Source: Polyrhizophydium stewartii | Lineage: Eukaryota; Chytridiomycota; Chytridiomycetes; Rhizophydiales | NCBI GenBank assembly: GCA_027604665.1 | Contig: JADGIZ010000569.1 | Location: 1-11,706, forward strand | Direction: 5' to 3' | DNA: 11,706 nt | In this document: positions 1-9,942 of the stretch, one piece after another | How positions within the stretch are numbered: position 1 is the stretch's first letter | How the letters are laid out: every line of letters starts with the position of its first letter | Notes under the pieces: generated by a model | Told to the model about the DNA's origin: nothing | The model's input: only the letters and a program-made list of their open reading frames with translations | Databases searched by the model: none | Made by a program: the position numbers and the translations under genes

Positions 1-159
1 CTGCAGGCGCCCGCGGCAGCCACCCGTAGCCGCGCCCGGCACCGCGCTCTCCCCTGCCTCCGGTGTCCGCCTTCCTCGCTCGCCGATCGCCCGCCCGCGC
101 ACGCCCGCCCGCCGGCGCTTTCCGGGCCTGCCCGCGCGCTCTTTGCCCCGCTCCGAGCC
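1..159. other. 5' flank of the PIG-T gene, no gene seen
   Basis: This is a C-rich, very GC-rich stretch running up to the PIG-T start codon. I see no TATA-like box and no coding signal I would defend. A short frame that opens at 63 runs into PIG-T exon 1 out of frame and is compositional. The segment probably holds the core promoter and 5' leader of PIG-T, but nothing specific marks them. Confidence 0.4.
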
Positions 160-2543
160 ATGATCGCCCCGCGCGCCGCAGCGGCACTCGCGCTGGCCGC
201 CGTGCTCGCCGTGCTCGCCCTCGCGCCAGCGCCCGCCCGCGCCGGCTCGGACCTCGCCCACGCGGCACCTGCAACGGGCCTCGAGCCGTACAGAGAGTCC
301 CTGCACGTCTCGCAGCTGCCCGACGGCAAGGTCTTTGCCCTGTTCTCGTTCGACCGCACCATCCGTCTAGGCTTCCCTGACGGCCGCCACAGTGAGTCGC
401 CGCCCAGTCCCCGGCCCTGTGGCCCGTGCCTGCTGCCGCCGGCCCTGTACGCCAGGAGCCTTGAAGATGCAACCCGCCAACTGCTGCTCACGCCCGCTCC
501 GCAGCAACCCACTACGGCCTGATGCCCCGCTCCATCGGCGAGGTCTTCCAGGCCTTTGATGTCCGCGAGCTGCACTTGACCTTCACCCAGGGCCGCTGGG
601 ACCTCGACCGCTGGGGCCACTCGCCCGCATCTGCGCCGTCTGGTGTCGAGCTATGGGCATGGCTCAACTCCACAAAGTGCGTCGGGCGCCCTCCCGCATT
701 CATGCACCCGACGACCGTCCTCGCTGAGACGCAGCCCGCAGTGTCGACGCCAAATGGAAAGGCCTCACCAACGCTCTCGCTGGCTTGTTCTGCGCATCGC
801 TCAACTTCATTGACCAAGCAGTTACCACCGAGCCGCTGCTCTCGTTTGACCCCGAGGGCGACATCAGCCGTCCGCCGCGTCTGAGCAAAGGCACGCTCGC
901 GGCAGCTTGACCGACGATGCGCATCCGGCGCACCCTTGGCTGACCTTGCAGGCCTCCAGGCAAGAGCGGCTTCCAGATCCGATACGGCTCGCTGCCCCGA
1001 GAAGCTGTGTGTACCGAGAACTTGACGCCCTGGGCCAAGCTGCTGCCCTGCCAGACCAAGGTACGATGCATCTGCCCGCCGGGTCTGCCGCTGCCCTCCA
1101 TGCAGGCGCTGACATGCAGTCCAGTCTGGCATCGCAGACCTGCTGAACGCATACCGGATCTTTGATGGAAACTTTCAGTCCATGGGCGTGCATCTGACGC
1201 CAAAGTGCGCGGTGCGTGCCAGTTGCCCGCATCTTACTGCCCAGATTGCACCGCTGACTGTCCCGGCCGCCACGGATCGCAGACACCTGACTGCTCCGAC
1301 ACCATCTTTGAGTTCCGTCAGACGTTTGCCGTCGTGCTCGACAATGAGCGCATCAATGCCCGCCGCGGTGCGCACGTCACTCGCTGCTCGCCCTCGCCCG
1401 CCACCTCTGACTCGAGCCCACTCCAGACTGGTCGTTCCAGACGCTCTTCCAGCGTCACATCCACACGACATGCCCGTTCGCCGCGTCTACCACAGTGCAC
1501 CTGCATCTCAACAAGCTCGAGCACGAGTCGGTCTATATCCTGCCAACCGCAAATGCGTTCAGTGACACGCCAACCTCGATCGACCGGTACTTTACCGTCA
1601 CCCAGACGCCATTCTTCCTCGACGTGCACTGGGAGCCCGAGAACCTCAACAGCCGTGAGATTTCCCTTGCCTCTTAGCACGGCTGCAGGACTGCACTAAC
1701 TGCTTGCTGATGCCTCGTACAGGAAACCCACGACTAGCTCCGGTCAAGACCCACAGATACCTGAGTGGCGTCGGCCAGGAGCGTGGCGCCATCGTGGTCG
1801 ACTTTACAAACGATCTGCCGACGCCAATGCGCGCAACATATTTCGACTCGATCCCCTTTATTCTCAAGATGTACCTGCACACCCTGCGCGTGGTGCAGCG
1901 GGCAGGCGGCAACGAATCCACCGACGCATCAGGTGCGCCATCTTGCTTTCACCCTGATGCCTGGCGCTCGCTTCAATCAACAGCAGCTGACACTTGCGGC
2001 GCAGGTATTGTGCGCGAGACGTTCTTCCAGCCTGCCATGGACCGCTTGCGGCCCAACGTGCTCGAGCTCTCGCTGGTGCTGCCGCCCAAGTCCAAGACGA
2101 CCATTTCGATCGACTTTGACTGCACATTCCTCAAGTACACCGAGCACCACCCAGACGCCAACCACGGCTTCGAGCTCGGGTGAGCAGGCCTCTGAGCATG
2201 CACATCTGATCAACGCCGCTCTTGCTCCCATGGCGTCGTGATGCTGACTCCCCGCAGCGTCGGCGTCCTCACGCTCGAGTCGAACCCCTTCCCGCCCATC
2301 TCGGACCCGGAGTCGGCCGCAGCGACGCCTCCCGACCAGCCCGTGCGCATCTACACCGAGTCGTTGCTCGTGCGGCTGCCGACGCCCGACTTCTCGATGC
2401 CGTACAACGTCATTACGCTCACGTGCACGCTGCTGGCCCTCTTCTTTGGCTCCGTCTTCAACATGCTCACTCGCGGGCTGCGTCCAGTGCCGATTGCGGG
2501 CAAGAGCCTGCTTGACCGCTTCCGCCGCTCGCGCAAGGCATGA
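160..2543 (+). CDS. GPI16: GPI transamidase subunit PIG-T / Gpi16 (10 exons, 570 aa)
   Basis: This is a core subunit of the ER-membrane GPI transamidase, which removes the C-terminal signal of a precursor protein and attaches a GPI anchor. Proposed exons are 160-391, 505-676, 742-878, 960-1060, 1125-1211, 1283-1367, 1427-1654, 1723-1932, 2005-2179 and 2258-2543, 1713 nt in total. A signal peptide covers about residues 1-29. Family landmarks then follow in order: [78 protein letters not shown] and [12 protein letters not shown]. One transmembrane helix lies at about 525-546, followed by a short basic cytosolic tail. Cys198 and Cys211 flank the CTENLTPW block; in known family members a cysteine here forms the disulfide to the catalytic subunit PIG-K/Gpi8. 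The length matches the human protein (about 578 aa). The start has a good context (gccATG). The least certain junction is intron 3 (879-959), with an unusual gtctga donor. Confidence 0.95.
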
Positions 2544-2627
2544 TTCGGTGCGAGCGGAGCCTGCCGCGGCAAAGCGATCGCCGCACTTGGCGAGGCCGGC
2601 CCATGGCTGAATGAACGAGCGCCGCCT
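2544..2627. other. 84-bp gap between convergent stop codons
   Basis: This gap separates the PIG-T stop from the stop of the minus-strand small gene. It must hold both 3' ends or the transcripts overlap. I see no AATAAA on either strand. Confidence 0.5.
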
Positions 2628-3020
2628 TCATTTGGTGGAGTCCTTCTCGCCCTTGGCGGCTGTGGGCGGCGGTGCCGCCGGGGGCGTCGAGGGGGCCAGC
2701 GACGCGAGGTCAAAGACCGGCGAGTCGCTGTATACCCGCGGCGGCTCGCTGCCGGGCGTGCTCGCCATGCAGCGCAGGAACGCCCACACGGGCTTGCCGA
2801 ACTCGAGGTGGTTGATGCCGTGCATGACGTCGTCCAGGTGCCGCGCGCAGCGGTGCGGCTTGATGCGGGCCCTGCCGCGCTCGTAGGCGCCTGGGCCGAA
2901 CATGGCGTCGACGCGGCGGCGGCTCTGTTCGATCATCAGGCGCTCCTTCTTCGTCAGCACGTGCTGCTCGGGGGTCCCTTCCTGGGGCTGCGCGCCGGGC
3001 GTGTCGGCCGGAACCGTCAT
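2628..3020 (-). CDS. Unrecognised 130-aa protein, single exon
   Basis: I do not recognise this protein. It starts MTVPADTPG and reads without interruption to a TGA at 2630-2628. Residues 22-84 look like a folded, charged helical core. It begins with the lysine-rich TKKERLMIEQSRRR, then contains VDAMFGPGAYERGR, IKPHRCARHLDDVMHGI and FGKPVWAFLRC, with two cysteines (58 and 84). The tail from about 105 is Pro/Ala/Ser-rich and ends in a charged stretch, so it is probably disordered. No signal peptide or membrane segment is visible. The start has a favourable context (gccATGa). An internal start at Met29 (position 2936) would skip the polar N-terminus and widen the very tight gap to KMO. The upstream in-frame extension to 4055 runs antisense through KMO exons and is rejected. 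The non-repetitive core argues that this is a real gene, but the opposite strand is also open here. Confidence 0.6.
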   Translation of the reverse strand: MTVPADTPGAQPQEGTPEQHVLTKKERLMIEQSRRRVDAMFGPGAYERGRARIKPHRCARHLDDVMHGINHLEFGKPVWAFLRCMASTPGSEPPRVYSDSPVFDLASLAPSTPPAAPPPTAAKGEKDSTK

Positions 3021-3047
3021 GGCTGGCAAAAAACGATGTTCCCGAAA
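3021..3047. promoter_or_regulatory. Minimal divergent intergenic spacer with an A-tract
   Basis: Only 27 bp separate the start codons of the minus-strand small gene (A at 3020) and KMO (ATG at 3048). The gap is 15 bp if KMO starts at the in-frame ATG at 3036. The spacer contains a run of six A (3028-3033), an AT-rich island in GC-rich surroundings. Transcription of at least one gene must start inside the other's coding region, or the annotated starts are wrong. The promoter role is inferred. Confidence 0.4.
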
Positions 3048-5123
<2,076 letters not shown>

Positions 5124-5270
5124 TTGAGCCCTTGGCCAGCTCAAACGTATCTCCCCGCCCCGTCTCTGTCTCCGCCTCTGCCGTCGCCGCCGCCGCTGCA
5201 CCAGCGGCTCTCATCTGCTTCTCAAAATAACAGCTTGAACCTGTCCGAACTTTGCCCGAGTCCGAACGCC
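5124..5270 (+). other. 147-bp spacer: KMO 3' end and Cdt2 5' flank
   Basis: The first half is pyrimidine-rich (about 5150-5200). It is followed by a short AT-richer patch with caaaataac at about 5223-5231, then the Cdt2 start. It must contain the KMO cleavage site and the Cdt2 promoter or leader. I see no canonical AATAAA, no MCB box (ACGCGT) and no clear E2F site, although Cdt2 is a cell-cycle gene in other organisms. Confidence 0.4.
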
Positions 5271-5629
5271 ATGCGCGCTGCGACGGAGGCCGGCTTGGCA
5301 GCCACCGGCCGAGGCGCCGCCGCCGCCTCTGCCGCTGTCGCCGCCGACGCCGTGCCGGTGCTGCTTGCCTCGTCCTCGCTGCCGCTCGACGACTGCGCAG
5401 CAAGCCCGTTCAGACGCACAACTGCCGCCGCCTCCTCAGCCGACAGCGACGACGATGACTCTGATGCGAGCGGGCACGCCTCGCCGCCGGACTTTGGCGG
5501 CGCCTGCGCTGAGCGGCCGCTGCCACCCGTAGCGCCCAAGGCCCTGCTGCGCTCGCTGGCGCTGGCCTCGCGCAGTCCGCAACCGCACAAGCAGGTTATC
5601 CGCAGTCCCGCCGAGGACGCCGACGCCGA

Positions 5630-5664
<35 letters not shown>

Positions 5665-8413
5665 ACTTTGTGCGCGCCAGCCAGGCCAGCCTGCCCTCGG
5701 GCGCATCCGTGCGGCGCGAGTCAGCCGTGCCCTGGCAGCACAAGCCGCCGCTGGCGCAGGCCAACGCCCTGCGGGCGACCTTTTGCCGAGAGACGGCGCC
5801 GTGGACCCGCCCGCGCTGTGGGTGCCTGACGCCTGTCTCTCGCCGTCTCGGGCGTCCACGCCACAGACAGGCCCACGCTGACCACGCCCGGCAGACTCGG
5901 TGCGCCCGTTCCTCAAGACGCTCTACAGCAGCGATAAGGACGTGCGCGGCATCTCGGATCCCGACGGCGAGCGCGATCTGCCATATGCCTGCAACTTCAG
6001 CTCGAGTGCGTGCCGCGCCATCGACCTGAGAGCCAGATGTGCATGCGTGTGCGTCCGCTGCCGCTGCCACGCTGCTGACGGCTGCCTCCGTGGTGCAGAC
6101 GCTCTCGGCGGCAAGCTGCTGGCCGTCGTCGGCGAGGCCGGCTTCGTATCGATCCACGACACCCGCGCGTCGTTTGGTGCGTCGTATTCGCTGGGCTGCT
6201 TGCGTCAGCCAGCCCGTGCCCGCAATCCCGCTGGCCGACTGGCTGACGACCCGGCGCACGCAGAGCGGCCAAAGGTATTGTGGTTCGCGCACGACAACGC
6301 CATCTTCGACTGCGTCTGGAGCAAGGACGACTCGCACATCGTGAGCCCGCACGCCAGACGAAACTTATGGTTGAGGGTCGGCACGGCAGGCTGACGCTGT
6401 TATGCACGGGCAGATCACCGCCGCGGGAGACTCGTTCGTGCGGATATGGGACGTCGAGACGCAAAAGTGTCTGATCGACTTTCGCGGCCACCGCGGCAGC
6501 GTCAAGTCGGTGTCCTGGAACCCGTTCCAGCCCGACGTCTTTGCGACAGGCTCGCGCGACGGCCGCATCATGATCTGGGACCGTCGGTTCAAGCGCGACG
6601 TTGCCAGCAGCGACGCTGGCGGAGCGGGGCAGAAGGAGTGCCGGCCTGTCATCACCATCCCGCACGCGCATGTGCGTCCGTCGCAGCTCAATGCGCTGCT
6701 CAACTCAGCATCCAAGGGCAAGCAGCGCACGCCAAAGACCCCGCCGACGCCAAAGTACACAGCGAGCGTCACTGCCGTGCGCTTTCTCACCCATGCAAGC
6801 GATATGCTGGCGTCGGTCGGCGCTGCGGACGGGTGCGCCACTGCCAGCTTGCTTTTTTGGTGTGCAGTGTCTGGCCTTTGCTGAGTGCTTTGCATGTTCG
6901 TGTGCAGTGTCGTCAAGTTTTGGGACATTCGAGCCGCCGGCACCTCAAAGAACTGGCGCACGCCTGCCCAGGTATCGACAGACTCCAAAAGACGCAAGCG
7001 GCAGTACGGTGAGCGCCTGTCGTGAAACGAGACTTGGCAAGGCACCATCTGACCTGCGCGCACAGGATTCAGCTCGTTGGTGCTCAACAACGCTGGCACC
7101 AAGCTCTACGCCACGTGCCTCGATAGCAGGTGGGCAGGGGTAGCTTGCCAGGATCTTGATTATCGATGTGCTGACAACCGCGGAGCAGCATCCACGAGTT
7201 CGATACGCACGCTCTCGGCCCGTGCGTGCGCCAGCACGCGCACCCGTCATTCATGTGCACGTCGTTTTACGTGCGTGCGTGCATCTCGCCCGACGACTCG
7301 ACGCTGCTCACGGGCTCCAGCGACCACAACGCGCATCTGTGGGATCTGCAAATGCCTGAGCGTCCGCCACTGCTGCTCAAGGGCCACGCGGGCGAGACGA
7401 CGGGCGTTGCATGGTGCCAGCGCGACATTGGCCAGCTGGCGACGTGCTCGGACGACAGGACGGTCCGCACGTGGCGCGGCGGGCTCGACCTCGATGCCAT
7501 GCCGGACGATCCGGGAACCCGCCACCTGCGCGGGTCGGTGCTGGAAGCCGACCCCGTGCCGGCGGCTGTGGCGGCGGCCAACATGCGCGTTGTCGTGCCG
7601 CCTGCTGAGCTGCCGCTCATCTCGGATGCTGGCGATCTGGGCGACCTTGACGAGGGCGATGCCGACGAGGACGACGGTGGCGCTGGGCTGTCGCATGCGA
7701 GCACAGGCGAGGCGATCTTACCTTCAGCCATGGACTCGGCAGCGGACGTTGACCCTGCGATCATGGCTGCCCTGGCGTCCGAGGGCACTGCCGCGCTCGA
7801 CTCTGCCGCGGACCTGGATCTGACGCATCTCATGACAAGCGAGTGGGACCTGCTCTTGCCAAACGACGCCGCCGCCCTACCAGCGGACACTGGCGGGCCG
7901 TCTGCAGGGCCATCTGCCTTTGACGCCGCGCTCGACGCTGCGGTCGAGTTCCAAGCCTCTGCGGCCATCGCCGCAGCGGTCATGCTCGCCGAGATCGAGG
8001 CCGAGTTTGAAGCTCCTGCGCCACAGACAGCCCCGCCAACAGCGACTCTCAAGCGCAAGGCAGACGAGGGCCTCGCCGATCCACCCGCCGGCGCGCCAGG
8101 ATCAGCGGAGCGCTCTTTGGCCCGGCGTTCGGCGAGAGCACCGGGGTCCGCGGCGTCCAAGCGTCAGGCACACGGCGGAGAGCCTGGTTCATCCAGAGCT
8201 CCATCAAGAACACCGACAAGACGCAGCGCAAGCAGCTCTGCAGGTGCGTCCTCGTCGGCGACTGCTGCGCCGGCCGGCGTGCTCGCGCCGTCGCAGCGCG
8301 CCAACCGGCCCGCAGAGCGGCCGCGAAAGAGCAACTCGATCAAGAATTACTTTATGCCCCTTTCGTCCGCCTCGGATATGTGGACGCAGCCATCGTCACC
8401 CGGCCGTGAATAA
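5271..8413 (+). CDS. cdt2: Cdt2 / DTL, CRL4 ubiquitin ligase substrate receptor (8 exons, 873 aa)
   Basis: This WD40 receptor joins DDB1-CUL4 and marks PCNA-bound proteins such as Cdt1 for destruction during S phase and after DNA damage. Proposed exons are 5271-5817, 5895-6005, 6099-6176, 6264-6340, 6414-6832, 6908-7008, 7066-7129 and 7189-8413, 2622 nt in total. Residues 1-182 form a low-complexity extension with an Asp/Ala run. The WD40 region spans about 190-562. It includes YACNFSS, AHDNAIFDCVW, ITAAGDSFVRIWD, FATGSRDGRIMIWDRR, LASVGAADGVVKFWDIR, GFSSLVLNNAGTKLYA, ISPDDSTLLTGSSDHNAHLWD and LATCSDDRTVRTW. Two WDxR motifs (326-329 and 416-419) fit DDB1 contact. A TP-rich insert (QRTPKTPPTPK) sits before the VTAV strand, where human DTL also has an insert. 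A basic SKRRKR (437-442) could be a nuclear signal. The tail (563-873) is Ala/Ser-rich and ends with the PIP-box-like SNSIKNYF (847-854). Each junction restores conserved residues. The exon 1/2 boundary is the least constrained. Confidence 0.93.
5616..5666 (+). repeat. GAC/GCC trinucleotide-type microsatellite in Cdt2 exon 1
   Basis: Seventeen codons alternate between GAC and GCC: three GACGCC units, then three GACGACGCC units, then GACGAC. They encode an Asp/Ala acidic run in the disordered N-terminus of Cdt2. The unit length keeps the frame if the copy number changes. Confidence 0.9.
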
Positions 8414-8414
8414 A
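8409..8414 (+). terminator. Poly(A) signal AATAAA overlapping the Cdt2 stop codon
   Basis: The last Cdt2 codon GAA and its stop TAA, followed by A, spell a canonical AATAAA. Cleavage would normally fall 10-30 nt downstream, at about 8424-8445. This gives an almost absent 3' UTR that reaches the stop of the minus-strand ankyrin gene. Use of the signal is inferred from sequence alone. Confidence 0.55.
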
Positions 8415-8441
8415 GCGCTGGATGCGCCGACGGAACACTCA
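8414..8441. other. 28-bp gap between convergent stop codons
   Basis: This gap lies between the Cdt2 stop (TAA, 8411-8413) and the ankyrin stop (TAA on the minus strand, 8444-8442). It is too short for two separate 3' UTRs, so the mRNAs very likely overlap tail to tail. Confidence 0.7.
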
Positions 8442-9848
8442 TTAGCTGTCCGACACAGATAGGTCGCCAAAGCGGCTTGTCAAAACAGCAACCACGGCAT
8501 TGTCCGTGTCAGGTTTGATGGTGCCGAGTGCAGCCGCGGCGTCCCATTCAAAGTCAAGCTTGTCGCCGACAAGGTACGCAACGCACTCTGCGCTGCCATA
8601 TCCGACGGCGAGATCCAGGAGCTGCTGCCTGAGCACGCTCGGGTGACGAACGCAGAGCCACTCGAGCAGCTCAGCCTTGCGTGCCTTGACGATGGCGGCA
8701 GCCAGCGGGCCGAGCACGTTGCGGTCGTGCCGCACGATCGCCGTGAGCGTCGACGTGCAGTTGCGGCCGACGGCGAGATCCAGAGCCACGTCGGTGATGC
8801 GGATGCCCGGCTGCTGTAGGATCCACGGGATCAGCGCGAAGCGACCGTATTGGCATGCAGTCTCAAGCGCCCGCTGCGGCAGGGGCCTGGCGCTCAGCTC
8901 CAGCGAGGCCTGCAGCGAAGCAAGGCTCCCCTTTTCGGCTTGCTTGAGAAGCAGCTCATCAAACCGGGCAATGAATCCGCGAGCGTGCAGCCACCGCAGC
9001 AACTTTGCGTTCTTGACTTGGAGAAAGCCATAATACTGCGAAAAGCGTCGAGGAAAGCGCTCGAAGAGGTACACGACCGTGTCGTAGTGGCCGTTGATGG
9101 CAGACTCGGTTATAGCGTAGTCACTGCAGGAGGCGTTGCGCGTTTCGACGAGCCACTTGACAATGCCGAGATGCCCGTCATCGGCGGCAAAGTCGACCTC
9201 GTCATCAGTGAGCTCGCAGGCAAAGTTCTCGCTGACCCAGACGATAAAGTCGAGCTTGCCGCTCTGCACGGCGTCGGCGAGGATCGTTTTCTGCCACGAC
9301 TGGTCCGGCATGCGCTCGGCGAGGAACTTGAAGCAGTCGAGATGGCCCATGACCGCGGCCGCTTCGATTGTGGCCTTGTCCGGCAAGGCGAGCTTGCGCT
9401 CGTCAATGGCGTCTCGCAGGTACCACATCACATCGTACGTCGCGGCGAGCAGGAGGACTTCCATGATGTTGCTCTCGTCAACGAGGTCTGGCCAGCGGCT
9501 TTGGAGGGCGACGATGCGCAGCACCACGGGGTCGCAGAAGCCGCCGGTCTTGAGGCGGGCGAACATGGTGCGGGTGTGTGTGGGCAGGAAGCACACGCTC
9601 CTGGGGTTCGCCCAGGGCAGCAGGCACAGGTCGCCCTGCCAGTCGCATGCCATGGCGTCCTTCCAGACCGACTCGACGGCGGTCGGCCGCAGCGAGCGCA
9701 GCTCGGCGGGCAGCAGCGCGCCGTTGATGAACCGGGTGAAGTGGCCGGCCTCGTCCAGGACGGCGCTGCGCAGCTCGGCGGGCAGGCGGTCCCAGTGCGA
9801 GCGGCCCGCGGGCAGGGCGTCGCCCACGGTGTCGGCGGACTCGGACAT
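8442..9848 (-). CDS. Ankyrin-repeat protein with F-box-like N-terminus (468 aa, single exon)
   Basis: The protein has degenerate ankyrin-type helical repeats from about residue 100 to 445. The clearest are at 158-178 (ATIEAAAVMGHLDCFKFLAE), 188-208, 217-236 (VDFAADDGHLGIVKWLVE), 246-263 (ITESAINGHYDTVVYLFE) and 406-427. Each follows the pattern of small residues, then G-H/K-L/Y-D, then a hydrophobic helix ending near W or Y. The N-terminus has HWDRLPAELRSAVLDEAGHF (18-37), which resembles the start of an F-box (LPxEL), then another LLPAEL at 45-50 and a VWKDAM helix. No enzyme motif, signal peptide or membrane segment is seen. I chose Met1 at 9848; the open frame extends to 10253 but would overlap protease exon 1 antisense. 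From memory, large families with this kind of N-terminus occur in Rhizophydiales chytrids. A role in protein binding, perhaps as an SCF adaptor, is a guess. Confidence 0.85.
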   Translation of the reverse strand: MSESADTVGDALPAGRSHWDRLPAELRSAVLDEAGHFTRFINGALLPAELRSLRPTAVESVWKDAMACDWQGDLCLLPWANPRSVCFLPTHTRTMFARLKTGGFCDPVVLRIVALQSRWPDLVDESNIMEVLLLAATYDVMWYLRDAIDERKLALPDKATIEAAAVMGHLDCFKFLAERMPDQSWQKTILADAVQSGKLDFIVWVSENFACELTDDEVDFAADDGHLGIVKWLVETRNASCSDYAITESAINGHYDTVVYLFERFPRRFSQYYGFLQVKNAKLLRWLHARGFIARFDELLLKQAEKGSLASLQASLELSARPLPQRALETACQYGRFALIPWILQQPGIRITDVALDLAVGRNCTSTLTAIVRHDRNVLGPLAAAIVKARKAELLEWLCVRHPSVLRQQLLDLAVGYGSAECVAYLVGDKLDFEWDAAAALGTIKPDTDNAVVAVLTSRFGDLSVSDS

Positions 9849-9942
9849 GGCAGGCAGGGCGGGTCGGGGGCAAAGCGGGGGACGGCGCCTCGGGCGGCAC
9901 CGCGCCACCGCGCCGCGTTGCGGCTTGCCCGACCAGCCTGCG
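9849..9942. promoter_or_regulatory. 94-bp shared divergent promoter region
   Basis: This lies between the start codons of the ankyrin gene (minus) and the protease gene (plus). It is extremely GC-rich, with a GC-box-like gggcggg (9858-9864) and a cgcgcc-rich patch at about 9900-9916. There is no TATA box on either strand. Its role as a bidirectional promoter follows from the gene arrangement, not from a recognised binding site. Confidence 0.5.

Noticed and set aside
1..6. CTGCAG at the very start as a restriction-cloning boundary or splice acceptor
   Set aside because: A six-base match at a window edge proves nothing, and no exon-like frame follows it.
2808..3035. N-terminal extension of KMO in the open plus-strand frame
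   Set aside because: KMO proteins begin just before the FAD-binding GGGLVG motif. The extension is antisense to the small gene and resembles nothing in the family.
5222..6352. 376-codon minus-strand frame opposite Cdt2 exons 1-4
   Set aside because: It is an Ala/Ser/Arg-rich shadow that crosses exon-intron borders of a well-supported gene.
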